A stretch of DNA of 64,000 bases from Ceratopteris richardii (taxonomy: Eukaryota > Streptophyta > Polypodiopsida > Polypodiales > Pteridaceae), in NCBI GenBank assembly GCA_020310875.1, contig CM035408.1, positions 145,058,407 through 145,122,406 on the forward strand, in the 5' to 3' direction. The notes below the pieces were generated by a model. That model saw only the letters and a program-made list of their open reading frames with translations. It did no database searches and was not told the DNA's origin. Below are positions 1 through 12,085 of this stretch, one piece after another. The first letter of the stretch is position 1. Each line of letters starts with the position of its first letter. A program made the translations under genes and the position numbers.

Positions 1-194
1 TTGACAAGCTTACAAAAACCTTCTAAAAGTGGATGGAAGTGGTGACTTCAAACACTGAGAGTAGCCATCATAGTAACAATTGGAAAACTTCATCTTTAGG
101 GAGTTTCATAAATAGGGTTGGCTTGCTAAAATTCATAAAATCCCTAATTTATAACAACTATAGAGGGAGAAATCACCTTAGCATTGAACTGGTG
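1..194 (-). repeat. CopC'-type LTR fragment, part 1
   Basis: The reverse complement matches 25670-25870 inside the CopC 5' LTR, including the stretch around 'aaccttctaaaa' and 'cttcaaacactgagag'. The same LTR continues at 7430-7517 and 12674-12693 once the two later insertions are removed. The window starts inside this LTR, so its body, if any, lies to the left. It is diverged from the 25.6 kb copy and therefore old. Confidence 0.7.
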
Positions 195-739
195 TGTAAG
201 CCGCCGGATTGGCATATTGTAATTTCACATTTTTCCTATACCGCACGAACCGAAAGGTCATTGCGAAGTGATGTATCTGTTTATCAACTAATGAAAAGAC
301 ATTACGGTGACTCTCCGGGGACGACAAGTGGGATCGCCAGACTGTCTGTCTGGGCGATTGCGGTTGGTGAAGTCGCCATAGTGCAGTATTCTTGAACTCT
401 GAGTATTGTTGTTCTTATCGTTGTATAATTACATTTAATTTGTGATTGATACAGTAAGATTAAGTGTGGATAATATGTCTGCGTAACGGAAAGGAATAAC
501 TCCTACGTTATGTACGGTGAAAAGTATTAACCTGAGTATGAACAGTAAATCTGTGAGAGGACTAACCAAAGTCTTGACAACAATTCGTATTAAACAGAGT
601 TTTGAATGTTAAGGTATTGCTGATTGAATAAGATAATTGGGAAAATCAAGTTACAGGGCCTCTGATTTATCACACCCCTACCACTCCCAAGAACCCGAAA
701 GAACTTAAAATGCCTGTAATGTAAATGCGCATTTTAACA
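195..739 (+). repeat. GypD1 5' LTR
   Basis: Matches 6885-7429 over its whole length. It starts with TG and ends with CA, and a primer site follows one base later. Open frames inside it (for example from 33) are chance. Confidence 0.92.
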
Positions 740-740
740 C

Positions 741-760
741 TGGCGCCGTCTGTGGGAAGG
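741..760 (+). other. GypD1 primer-binding site
   Basis: TGGCGCCGTCTGTGGGAAGG lies one base after the 5' LTR. The first eight bases fit the 3' end of a tRNA-Asp-type primer. The rest fits poorly, so the primer identity is uncertain. The same site occurs at 61222 in GypD2. Confidence 0.75.
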
Positions 761-822
761 TGGCCACAGATTGTGAATCAACAGTAAGGTGGAGCAGTAC
801 ACAATTGGTGCAAAGGTGATAT

Positions 823-3195
823 ATGCCGGTTACTCGGTCCGGCGAGTCGTATCCGAAGTACAGAAGAGACCAGCAACCTTGGGGGGTACCAAATTTGTTA
901 GGGACACCCCTAGGAGGCAGAAGCATAGACCGGTTGAGCCCAGTTGTCGAAGGAGCGGAGCCAGTTAGCAGTGATTCCGGTACCATTCCGGTGACCCCTG
1001 CTGCAATTCCGATAGATTCCGATGTAATTTTGGTACAGTCTGCAGAAGGTACAGTAACTTCGGAGTGTACAGGGACGCAGTGCGCAGTTGACCCGACACC
1101 GTCTGGTCAGGATTCGACCCTTTCCGAGGATAAAGTTGTGTTACCTAGAGAGATCATTGTCGGTGAAAGAATACCCTGTTTTGGGGAAAGTTCGACAAAT
1201 TTTGGTGACACTTCGGTTCCAGTTGTAGGGAATTTACAATTTTCCGGTGTCCTGGTGAATCTTCATTTCGGAGACCACTGTTCGGGGCAAATTTGCCTAC
1301 TTGGGATATCCAAGCTGAGGATAGGTTCTTCGATTTGGAGATCCGTAAGAGACTGAACGCTATTTTCAAGCCGGAAGGTGAGCAGTCTAACCATACAGAC
1401 TCCGAAGGTCAAGAAACGCCACCTCAGAACTCAGGAGATAGCAATGGTACCACGGCTAGCACCATGAGTGGTCAACAACAGCAGCAGCAACAACAGAAGC
1501 AACAACAACAGCCACTTCCACTTCGACCGGTTCCAACAGGGGTAACATACACCAAGTTTGGTGGATTTCCAGGTGACGACCCTGATGCCCATGTGCGTAC
1601 CTTTGAGATAAGTTATGCCGTGCTAAACCATCCACCCGATACGGCATATAAGGCCATCGTGTTTCAGTCAACATTAGTCAATGAAGCAGCGCGATGGTTA
1701 ACAGAGTATGATTTCAATCATTTTGTTACCTATGAGGCGGTAAGGGATGCGTTTTTACAGAGGTTCCGATTGAAGAAAAATCCTGCCGAAATCTTCGATT
1801 ACTTGCAGAACAATAGGCAGAAGCCGCACCAGACTATTCAAGAATATGCCACATTGTTTAGAACTCATTTAAGACAACTGCCTCCGGCACATGCTAATCT
1901 ATCGGATGATGTGATAACTCAATGGTTTATTAACGGGTTAATCCTACAATTAAGACAAATTATGATCATCCGCTGTGTGGGTGCTATGACACTAGATGCT
2001 GTTATCACGATGGCCCTGCAACTAGAGCATAAGGTTGGAGGATTCACTGAAGACTTGGAATGGCTGAAAGCCAGTAAGCATGGTATAGATGATCAGGCAA
2101 AACGGTTGTATTGCACCAAGTGCAAAAATCCAGGGCATACCAGTGCTACTTGTGCCCTTAATCAGATGTATTGCGCCATCTGCAATATCACCGAACACTC
2201 AACCGAAAATTATTTCTATAATGCCAAAGTGCAGGGACGAGCAGCTGTAAATGCCATTATACAGGAACCAGGACAACCAGCAACTCACTATGTGCCACCG
2301 TAGATGCGAAACAATCAGTTGCAAGGATACAGGAATTACTAGGGACAGCGGAATACCAACTTCAATGCAAATCGATGGCAAGCAAGTACATCAGCACAAG
2401 GTACTTCTCTGCCACCACCTCGATGTCACTTTTGCAGTGAGCTTGGCCACATACAGAGATTCTGCAAGGATGCAGCCGAATATGATAAAAGAAAGAAAGA
2501 GCGTCAAAACCCGATGACCAACATGGTCTATATCTCACCAGTGGAATCGCAAGCAGCAGTGGTCCAGACAAGATCCGGTAAGCAGTTGCAACCCGCAGCT
2601 GAGGTGTTTGAACCTGGCATCCGTGAACAACAACGAATGTATACCAAAGCTAGCCACTGGACTGCCAAAGAGCCTACCGTGTTCCCCGATCCAATTCCGG
2701 TGACACAGGTTCCCCTACCAAAGGTGAGAGCGCATGAACAAGACTGTACCCCAGTAATATGAGAATCATCATCAGAATCGGTGAAGAGTAAAACTCAAAC
2801 AGAGCAGGTATGGGATATACTCTCTAAGGCTTCAATTACACTCCCCTTGGGGCAGCTACTCACCTTGGTGCCCGGAGATAGGCAGCAGTTTCAACAACAG
2901 GTTAGTCCGGGATCTCCCAGTACTCCAGCGACCACAACAATACAACCAAAAACTGACTCTACGGTGGATCATTCAGTCCCCTTAATCACTGTCTGGCATA
3001 AAAATCATAAGATTATGCAAGTGCTAATTGATGGTGGTTCCGGTGTGAACATAGCAACTGCAGCTCTCTGCAAGAAGTTAGGGTGGACCCAAATTGAGCC
3101 CGTCCAATTCTTTGTTAGAATGGCAGATCAATCTCGAGTCCATCTGGTGGGACTAGTCCGGAATATCCCGATTACTCTGTAGGGAACCACCACGG
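823..3195 (+). pseudogene. GypD1 gag-protease (broken)
   Basis: Starts at ATG 823 (MPVTRSGE), the same start as GypD2 (61411). A frameshift near 1290 leads into the main gag frame (1293-2303), which carries a poly-Gln run (about 1475-1512), the retrotransposon gag domain (about 1550-2080) and a zinc knuckle CTKCKNPGHTSATC (about 2116-2157). After an in-frame TAG at 2301 the frame continues through a second knuckle CHFCSELGHIQRFC (near 2426), a TGA at 2760, and a protease with active-site triplet Asp-Gly-Gly in LIDGGSGVNIAT (about 3025-3060). TAG at 3180 replaces a CAG that GypD2 still has. Homology to GypD2 stops soon after, so the protease lacks its C-terminal third. Structural protein and maturation enzyme of a virus-like particle; not functional here. 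Confidence 0.88.
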
Positions 3196-3225
3196 AAGAT
3201 TGCAGTTTACAGTCGCAGATTCCGG

Positions 3226-4389
3226 TTGATTATAGGACAGTTGTACTACATAGATCATACTAGTGTCTTAATTTGTTGTATTCCACCACATGAAGTAAAC
3301 TCGATTATTGCTATGGCACATTCAATACCCTCCGGTGGACATTTTGCAGCAGATCTTACGCACCGAAAAATTTTGCAAAGTGGGCTTTGGTGGCCTACCA
3401 TGTACAAAGACGTAGCTCAGTTTCTGCAACAATGTGACACTTGTCAATGCTCTGGACAACCATTACAACGCCACTTCTTTCCTCTACAACCTGTATTACC
3501 TTTGGACCCTTTCCAAAAGTGGGGTCTTGATTTTATTGGACCAATCACACCTCCAGCGGCCCTTAGCAACAATCGCTACATTCTGACCTGCACAGATTAC
3601 GCTACCAGATGGGCAGAAGCTTGGGCCTTACGGTCCGCTACAGCGGTTTCGGTAGCAAAATGCCTGATGAAGGACGTCTTCTCGCGTTATGGATTACCTC
3701 TGGAACTTGTGATAGATCAAGGAACACACTTTGCTAACAATTTAATGCGAGTACTAACACATACTTCTCAAATTCTGCATAAATTCAGTTCACCGTACTA
3801 TCCTCGTTCTAATGGTTTAGCTGAAAGTACCAACAAGAAATTGTTAAGTATGCTTCGTAAATTGATCGTGGAATCTCTAGAAAGATTGGATCAGTTACTA
3901 CTTGCAGTCTTATGGGCATACCGAACTACATACAAAGTTGCAACCGGACTGACTCCTTTCAAGCTTGCTTATGGGTTGGAAGCAATCGCGCCAATGGAAA
4001 TTATAGTGCCCAGCTTATGCGTGGCCATCACTCAGAAATTACTACCCGAAGACTCTTTGTCCTTTTGGTTGGACACCCTCAGAGATTTGGATGAATAGCG
4101 TTCGGAAAGCTTCCTCACTCTTCAAGAAGTTCAGTTGCAGCAAGCCTCTACCCATGATCGGTTTCTCAAGACTCCAGTTTTTACGGTGGGCCAACTTGTG
4201 CTGTTTTATAATGCTAAATCAAATCGTTCTGCTCGAAAATTTAAATTACGGTGGTTCGATCCTTACCGAATTAGTGAGCAAGTGGGACCAGCTACTTTTC
4301 GGTTGACTACCTTGACCGGAGTTCCTCTTCCTAAAGTGATCAATGGTTCAAAGTTGCGGCCGTATTACCAGTCACCTGATCACCGCTGA
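3226..4389 (+). pseudogene. GypD1 integrase (broken)
   Basis: Begins with the H2C2 zinc-binding region (HSIPSGGHF ... CDTCQC, about 3320-3450). It continues through the catalytic core with the acidic residues in LDFIGP (about 3525), DQGTHF (about 3716) and SNGLAESTNK (about 3810-3840), and ends with a C-terminal SH3-like segment (VGQLVLFY to GSKLRPYY, about 4185-4370). A frameshift near 4091-4130 separates core and C-terminus. There is no chromodomain. It lies directly after the truncated protease, so the RT-RNase H segment expected between them is deleted. Confidence 0.88.
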
Positions 4390-4719
4390 TGTGTTCTTCG
4401 TTTTTCCGCGTGGTATTTACTTTCTATTTATTTTCGTAATTTTGGCTGAATATAGACCGTAAATCTCCTCGTTTTGATATCTAATTATGATTAATCGCCA
4501 CCCTGTGTTACTGATTCTGCTCATGCATGCACGCCGTAATTATGGAGGTTATCATTTCCATACCATGCGATGATTAGGGTTTTCGATCGCTTCCCGTTGC
4601 CGAGTGTCTACTTAATCCTCTTCTTTTCCTTGTTAATCGCTAGTGTGTCTGTGTGTTCTGTGCGTTGTGTTTTCTGTGTTTGCTTTGTATTCGTGTTCTT
4701 GTGACTTCGCGTGCACATC
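4390..4719 (+). other. Spacer between GypD1 integrase and extra ORF
   Basis: No coding frame or hairpin terminator seen. It is pyrimidine-rich with repeated 'gtgtgt' and 'cttt' stretches and could hold a leader or promoter for the extra ORF, but nothing in the sequence proves this. Confidence 0.4.
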
Positions 4720-6842
4720 ATGGAAGCAATAGCCAATTTCGCTACCTTCCGTGATGGACTCCCTCAGGATGTGAGTGAGTTCTTGCGTATCCGCGGCCGA
4801 ACTTTGCTGAATTGCCTTGGCATTCAGTGGAGTGTCACCCTTTTTACGCGCAGATTATTGCTGCCATTGCCGCCACACCTGCTACGGAGCAGAGTTGGCC
4901 GATTTCCTGTTTACCGTTTCGCGTAGTAATCACGTTAGCGTCATTCGCTGCAGCTTTTCGTCTTCCTATGGAAGGATTGGAGAATGGTCCTCTCCTTCCG
5001 GTAGCCACTATGGTCGAATTATTCCCACGGCACTCATCGAATGAGTATGCCATTTTGTGTTGCCCTGATCCTGAACGAACCGCATTGCAATTCTTAGTTG
5101 CCATATTGAATTTACAGAAACGTACTTACGGGATTTCACGCCCATTTTATTTGATGATTGACATGGCTTCTCGTGAGCCTGTTAATTTCGCCTCGTTCTA
5201 TTTCCGGCGCATTCATCGTGAATGCGTTACGGTTATTAAGCACGTTAACAAGGGAGATCTTCCGCATTCGCGTTTACCACATATCCTTACCTTTCTATTC
5301 CTAGCCATTCAAGCCGCACAACCCCCTCCAAGAGCTCCAATCTTGTACCATGAAGAATCTGCCCAAGTGCTCGAAGATACAGAAGATGATGATGAAGATC
5401 TCTTCCAGCTTCTCCACCGGAAACGCAGACGGATAAGCCCCTCTGAGAGTCAAGTACAAGGCTTCACCGTCGGACATGAGGAAGAGGTTTTCCACGACAC
5501 CGCCACTTCAATCCATGTGGAATCTTCTGGTCCTTCTTCTCCGAATAAGCAGCAGGAACAAAGTGCGTCCACCACCGCATCTGACGCAATTTCTTCTAAG
5601 GAGGAATCTCAGCAGCAGACCCAAGTTGATGTGCAAGCCATTGTTGCTGAGATGGTAAATGAAGTAATTACCTTGGTCGATGCTGTAATTGACCGGACTG
5701 AAGTGACTACGCAGCAGCCTACTGGAATCGTGTTGGTATCCAACACTATTATACCCACTCCTCCACCAATGGCTCCGGTCGAGCCCATTGTACCTGTGGC
5801 GCCTATTGTCCCTGAAGAACCTGCTACTTCATCCTCTTCACCTAATTATTCTCCACCATCTTCCCATCACCTCTTGTCAGCCTCTTCATCCCAACCACTT
5901 CCTCCTCCTCTTCTTCCTCCGATTCCCATGTTTACAGAATTAGAATCGATGGGTCGTATGTTGATCCAATTCTCACAGCAGCTACCGATGCAACTTCGAA
6001 TGGTCACTGATAATATTCGTCAAGAATTGCAGCATAAAGTCGATATCTTAGAAGTAGATATTACTCCATTGCAAGAAGAAGCGGATGCAGTTAAGGTAGA
6101 AAATCATGCCCTGCACATACAGATTCAGCACCTTCAAGCACAGATTGCCGAACAGGACTCTTTGGTTGCTCAAAGAGATGCTGCGTTGGCTGAGTTAAGA
6201 GCCAAAGATGATTTATTAAGTGCTTGTGATGCAGAGATTATCCAGCTAAAATAGTTAGTCCAAGATAAAGAGGATGCTCGCGTAGCACTTGGGAATTTAT
6301 TGGAAGAAACGCGATTACAGCTTGATGAAGTCGTACAGCGAGGACAGGAGATGGCTGATTTAGCCAAGCAGACTAATGTAGAACTTCAGAACGCAAATGT
6401 CAATTTGTTTGAGGCAAATTCTGCTCTTAAATCCCAGATGACTTTAACCGCTCAACTCCAGAAGGAGGTAGCAGGGATTCGAAAGGAAAGAGATGCTTAT
6501 TACCGGACAATTCAATATCAGTCTCAGGAGTTGGAGAGAAGAGAGAAACAGTTGGGTGTTCAAGCAGAACGTTTATCCAGAATAGATAAACAGATTGAAG
6601 ACATGAAATTGAGGCGTGACGCAGCCCTTGCAAATGATTTCTACCTGCAAGAGGCATTTTTGCAGACACAGGCTGATATTTTAATGAGTCAAGTGATTGC
6701 CGCAAGCTCTGTTCGTACTGACGCACAGTTAGTCGAACTAGAAACTTTAAAATTAATGCTGGATTCTTTGAAGCAGAAGATTTCTCGAACTTTTAAATTA
6801 GCTCGCACCATGTATCTACAGGGCATAGTAGATGAGCCCTAA
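4720..6842 (+). pseudogene. GypD1 extra ORF 3' of integrase: helical domain, Pro-rich linker, coiled coil
   Basis: ATG 4720 opens MEAIANFATFRDG. A frameshift near 4812-4850 moves into the long frame that runs to 6842, broken only by TAG 6252. In order: a mostly helical, hydrophobic N-terminal domain of about 200 residues (4720-5310), an acidic stretch (EDTEDDDEDLFQ, about 5370) followed by a basic KRRR patch, a Gln/Ser/Pro-rich linker (about 5550-5930, with poly-Pro near 5905), then a heptad-rich coiled coil of roughly 270 residues (about 6000-6820). Sense-strand extra ORFs between integrase and the 3' LTR are known in some plant gypsy lineages, and their function is unknown. The N-terminal domain reminds me of the domain annotated 'putative plant transposon protein', but this is from memory. 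GypH carries an ORF with the same layout. Confidence 0.75.
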
Positions 6843-6884
6843 ATTTTGTTTCCATTGTGGGTTCAACTCCACCGTGCATGCCAG

Positions 6885-7429
6885 TGTAAGCCGCCGGATT
6901 GGCATATTTTAATTTCATATTTTTCCTATACCGCACAAACCGAAAGGTCGGTGCGAAGTGATGTATCTGTTTATCAACTAATGAAAAGACATTGCGGTGA
7001 CTCTCTGGGGACGACAAGCGGGATTGCCAGATTGTCTCTCTGGGCGATGGCGGTCGGTGAAGTCGCCGTAGTGCAGTATTCTTGAACTCTGAGTATTGTT
7101 GTTCTTATCGCTGTAAAATTACATTTAATTTGTGATTGATACAGTAAGATTAAGTGTGGATAATAAGTCTGCATAACGGAAAGGAATAACTCATGCGTTA
7201 TGTACGGTGAAAAGTATTAACCTGAGTATGAACAGTAAATCTGTGAGAGGACTAACCAAAGTCTTGACAGCAAATCGTATTAAACAGAGTTTTGAATGTT
7301 AAGGTACTGCTGATTGAATAAGATAATTGGGAAAATCAAGTTACAGGGCCTCTGATTTATCAGACCCCTACCACTCCCAAGAACCCGAAAGAACTTAAAA
7401 TGCCTGTAATGTAAATGCGCATTTTAATA
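6885..7429 (+). repeat. GypD1 3' LTR
   Basis: 545 bp matching the 5' LTR. No clear polypurine tract lies in the 40 bases before it, which is odd for an element that has transposed and suggests decay of that site. Confidence 0.92.
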
Positions 7430-7517
7430 GGGGTCATCCTGATTTTTCGAGGAGTTATAGAGAATGACCCCAAGACTAAAAAGCTTGAATATCTCTAAAT
7501 ATAATGAACCGAATGAC
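7430..7517 (-). repeat. CopC'-type LTR fragment, part 2, with CopA target site
   Basis: The reverse complement matches 25580-25670 of the CopC LTR (shared 'ggggtcatt' and 'ggttcatta' blocks). It ends in ATGAC (7513-7517), duplicated at 12674-12678 on the other side of CopA. Confidence 0.7.
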
Positions 7518-7750
7518 TGTTGGAGATAGATGTCTGTGGAAACACGCGAACAGCACAAGGAAGCAGAAGAAGCTTGGATCACAAACACACAATAGTGAAT
7601 TTCTATTACTAGAGAATGTACAAATATAAGTAGCCCATTAGGGCAATAGGTGTATATACAAGCCGAGGGAAAAAAACCTCCTAAAGAGGGAAAAAAGTGC
7701 CCCGACGGTCCTAGTGTGTTCACACACATCACTACCTAAATATATCAACA
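7518..7750 (-). repeat. CopA 3' LTR
   Basis: Matches 12441-12673. It is bounded by TG/CA and by the target copy ATGAC at 7513-7517. Confidence 0.95.
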
Positions 7751-7766
7751 AATCCCCCCTGGGAGT
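7751..7766 (-). other. CopA polypurine tract
   Basis: Read on the minus strand this is CTCCCAGGGGGGATT, directly before the 3' LTR: the usual primer for plus-strand DNA synthesis. Confidence 0.8.
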
Positions 7767-7824
7767 GATGCGGTGAACAAGGAGCTCGCACTCATGTATA
7801 AGGAAGTGCCAAGCTATGTGGAAA

Positions 7825-10800
7825 TCACTCCACAAAAGGAAGTAAGCCCAAAGCTTTGCGGAAAGATTCAAACTTCTCCCTAGGCAGAGCCTTCGTGAAA
7901 AGGTCTGCAATGTTCTCCTGCGTGGGCACATATGCCAAGCTGATCTCCCCAGCAGAGAACCTCTCCCTGACATAGTGATAATGCACCTCAATGTGCTTAG
8001 TGCGAGCATGGAACTCAGGGTTCCTTGCAACTGCCAATGTGCTCTGACTGTTAGTGAAGATGGTCGTGGCAGAAGACTGACCAACACCCAAATCAGCCAT
8101 AAGGCATCTGAACCACACACACTCAACAGTCACTGTGAAAGCTGCCCTATACTCAGCCTCACAACTGGAAGTGGCCACAATAGGCTGCTTCTTGCTCAAA
8201 GAAGATATACATGAGCTACCAAGCATGAAGCAAAAACCATTGGTCGACACACGAGCGTCATAGCAACCAGCCCAATCTGAGTCAGAAAAAGCATGCAAAT
8301 CTGGCGGTAGTGATCCCCCCTTGGGATAAAACAACCCAAGTAGCCAAGTACCACTCAAGTAGCGAAAGATGCGCTTAACCGCCTTCCAATGCGTGACTCC
8401 TGGGCAATGCATAAACCTGCTCATCTGTGAGACAGTAAACTGAATATCTGGCCGAGTAATGCATAAGTAAATCAAGCATCCAATAGCCTGCTGATAGAGA
8501 ACAGCATCAAATGCATCTCCAGCATCATGAAGACTCAATCGTAAACCTGTCTCCATAGGAGTGGCAAGAGGCTTATAGTCTTTAAGGCCAAAATGCTGCA
8601 ATAATGTGTCAATATATTTTGTTTGACACAAAGCCATTCCACCATCAACTTGCATAAACTGAATGCCCAAATAGTGATGCAAATGCCCCAAATCAGACAT
8701 CTCAAATGAGGCATGCAAATCAGCCTTGAAATCAGCAATATGCTTCTCAATAGGACAAGTGAGCAACATGTCATCAACATAGACAACAATGATCAGAAGC
8801 ACATCATTAGCACGCTTAACATATAAGGTGCTTTCAGTTGGACTGTTCTCAAAACCATGTGCAACCAGATAGGCATGTATCTTCTCATACCAAGCACGTG
8901 GTGCTTGCTTTAAACCATATAATGCTTTCTTTAACCTACACACCTTGTTTTCATGCCCTTTCTGCACAAAGCCACGGGGCTGAAAAACATACACTTCTTC
9001 ATGCAAGTCACCATTCAGAAATGTTGTTTTAATGTCCAACTAATGTACATTCCAACCATGATGGGCTGCAAGTGCACAAATGCTCCGAACAGTAGTCATA
9101 CGGCATGTAGGTGCAAAGGTCCAATCAAAATCAATGCCTCTTTCTGTGCTAACCCTTTGCAACAAACCTAGCCTTATACCTGTCAACTGTACCATCAGGT
9201 TTACGCTTCAGCTTGTATACCCACTTAGTGCCAATGGCCTTCTTGCCAGGAGACAAGTCACATAAAGACCATGTACCATTCTTCATTATAGCATCATATT
9301 CAGATTGCATAGCAGCCATCCAATTTTTTGAATTATGTGCTTCATCAAAAGAAACAGGCTCGTTCTCATCACAGAGGCTAGATGCAGCCATAGCATAGCA
9401 ATCTGATGCAAAGGAGGCACTATGAGAGCCTGAACGAGTACGATATGACAAAGGTGCATCTAATTTGCTATCACGCAAAGTTTGCACCAGCCATTTTGGC
9501 ATAGTTTTTGCCTAGTCAATATCAGCTCTCTCATCAACAAGTGCATCATGTAAATCTGCATCAGAAATGGAATGATCTGCATCATCATATGAAACTTGCA
9601 AAGGCTGAGAAGTTGCCTCATTAGGACCAGCACTAGACTGTCCACCTGTAAAAAGAGGCATCAAAGTAGCATACATGTCTTTAGAGCTAACAGATGTCTC
9701 CTTAGTACATGAAAGCAATGGCTGAATAGCATCTTCCACAAAGACAACATCACGGCTAACCAGAATGCGTTTAGTCTGTGGATGATACAGATGATAGCCT
9801 TTACTTTCAGAACTGTACCCAACAAAAATACAATTTATTGCCTTATCATCCAATTTTTTGCGATGTTGTTCAAGCACTAGTGCATATGCCAAACAACCAA
9901 AAACCCGCAGATGAGCAACAGATGGCTTGTGATCATGCCAAGCCTCATATGGAGTGATAGACTGTAGCACTTTAGTGGGACACCTGTTAAGTACATATGC
10001 TGCACACATGACAGCCTCAAGCCAGAAACTGTGTGGTAAAGCCTGACTTTTGACCATACATCTCGCCATCTCCATGAGTGACATGTTCTTCCGTTCAGCA
10101 ACTCCATTCTGTTGAGGTGTATACGGCACTGTACACTGGTGTTTTATCCCACGTTCAACCAGAAATGCATTAAAATCAGAAGACATATATTCCCCCCCTC
10201 GATCAGAACGGAGGGTGCCCATTTTACATGTTGACAGATTTTCAGCCAAAACCAAAAACTTTTTGAAGCACAAAAACACTTCGGACTTTGCCTTCAATGG
10301 ATATACCCATGCATGCCTGGAAAAATCATCAGTGAAAGTCACGAAGTAAAGGTAGTTTCCAAAAGAAGGTGTCTGCATAGGACCACAGACATCACTATGT
10401 ACAAGCTTCAATTTCTGCGTAGCCCGAACTGAACCATCTTTTGGAAAGGAGGAACGCTGCATTTTGCCCAAAATACAGCCTTCACATACATGTTTTCCAG
10501 GTGCCTCAAGCTTGGGCAAAGAAGACATCATATCAGATTTCTGCAGGCGTAGCAAACTAGCAAAATTCAAATGACCAAAGCATGCATGCCAAAGCCTTGC
10601 ATCTGAGATAGCCTGAGAATCATGAACTGCACATGCCGAATCATTCACAGATCCTTCATAGTCTATGAGCTTATACAGCCCATGACATAAAATGCCAGGA
10701 GCAATAATAACATCTCCATTTGACAGATCATGAACTGTTCTGTCATCAACAAATTTCACAACCAAGCCAATCTTGGCTAATGCAGAAACTGATAACAGAT

Positions 10801-12085
10801 TCTTCTTGATCCCTGGCACAAATAAAGCATCTGATAAGGTGAAAGAACTACCATCAGCAGTAGTCAGAATGATCTTACCAAGTCCCATAATAGGATAAGA
10901 GGAGTTGTTGGCGCATGTGACAGTATTCCCTGTAGGGGCAGGCTCGAGTGAAGAGAAGAAACTGCGCTGCGAGGTAATATGTTTGGTCGCCCCACTGTCA
11001 AAGTACCAAACATCTGAGTCCACTGCAGACATGCACTGCTCATGAGAAGATGGGTCAAAGCTGCAAACAGTAGTAAACGCCCATTCTTCTTCCTGCACAA
11101 GATTAGCAGACTCTGTTTTTGGTGTAGAGGCTTCTGCAACAACCATTCCAGCCTCCTTTTTCTTTGCCTCTTTTGCAACCAGTTTTGGACAGTTCTTTAT
11201 GATATGATCATTCCCTTTACAGTACTTGCAAAACAATTTCTACTTTTTTGATTTCTTCTCATCTTTATCTTCCTTCTTCAAATATGCAGAATTAGCAGAT
11301 TTCTGCTTACTAGTTGAAGAGCTCCATTTTCCTTTGCCCTTCTGACTAGCCAGGAAAGCTTGATCTGCAACTCGCATAATGGACCTGTTTTGCCTAGACT
11401 GATCTTCCTGCAATAGCTTAGAGACTAACTCCTCAAATGATAAGGCATTCGGATTGCCTTTCATCATCAATCGAAGAGTAGAAGCAAGACTCTGATATGA
11501 GCCAGGAAGACCATTCAGAACGGTCTGTACAAGTGAGCTATCTGGTATAACCTCATCAGCAGAAATCAACTATTCCTTCAAGTCTTTGATCTTTGTTAGG
11601 AAACTATCCATAGAATCACCTTCATTCATGTGCTCACTCTCCAACTGTTTTCGGAGGTAAGCAACACGAGCCTCATTCCTAGCTTGGTACAATGTGGTAA
11701 GTGTATCCCAAGCATCCTTAGCTGTTCTGCAAGAGCAAATATGAGGAATAATGGCACGTTTGATAGACAAAGCTATCAATGCATGTGCCTGGGCATCTCT
11801 GCCATCCCAGCGAATCTGCTCTACAGTAGGTGCAGCAAAAACAGCAGCACGAACAGGAGTCTGCACAATATCATCTTCGACACCATCTTCATCAGCTCCA
11901 GCACCTGTATTTGCAGTACCTGTAGTCAGAGGTGTAACATGACGTCTTTCAACACCCTGCACAATGTTCCACAATCCTTTTGCAACCAATACATGTTGCA
12001 TCATATAAGCCCATAATGGGTAGTTGGTACCATCCAACTTATCCTCAACAGCCAACATACGGAATACATCACTGCTTTCAGCCAT
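7825..12085 (-). pseudogene. CopA gag-pol polyprotein (broken)
   Basis: Start ATG 12085 (MAESSDVF). Gag runs to about 11240. The zinc knuckle CKYCKGNDHIIKNC is near 11230, protease Asp-Ser-Gly (WYFDSGATKHIT) near 10990, and the pre-integrase motif (LWHACFGHL) near 10590. The integrase core holds HSDVCGP, RSDRGGEY and QQNGVAERK (about 10410-10080). RT starts near 9350, with YVDD intact near 8780. RNase H (SDSDWAG near 8275) and the C-terminus reach 7825. In-frame TAG codons sit at 11570, 11240, 9512 and 9040. Two 1-base shifts lie near 9110-9150, where the frame also hits TAG 9149. The TAG at 9040 replaces the Gln before LDIKTTFLNG that CopE and CopC keep. Protease, integrase and RT residues are present, but the frame is dead. 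Confidence 0.93.

Larger units (their letters stand above)
195..7429 (+). mobile_element. GypD1: Ty3/gypsy retrotransposon with deleted RT and an extra 3' ORF
   Basis: Two 545-bp direct repeats starting TGTAAGCCGCC and ending TTTTAACA or TTTTAATA bound a gag-protease region, an integrase and an extra ORF. Reverse transcriptase and RNase H are missing, so the copy could only move with help from another element. The LTRs differ at roughly 25 of 545 positions by eye, so the insertion is moderately old. The flanks GGTG (191-194) and GGGG (7430-7433) may be a worn target duplication. The insertion lies inside the CopC' LTR. GypD2 at 60413 is a close relative. Confidence 0.9.

Noticed and set aside
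33..395. 120-residue frame at the window start
   Set aside because: It crosses the boundary between two LTRs and has no family. The equivalent frame in the 3' LTR (6846-7085) is also LTR sequence.
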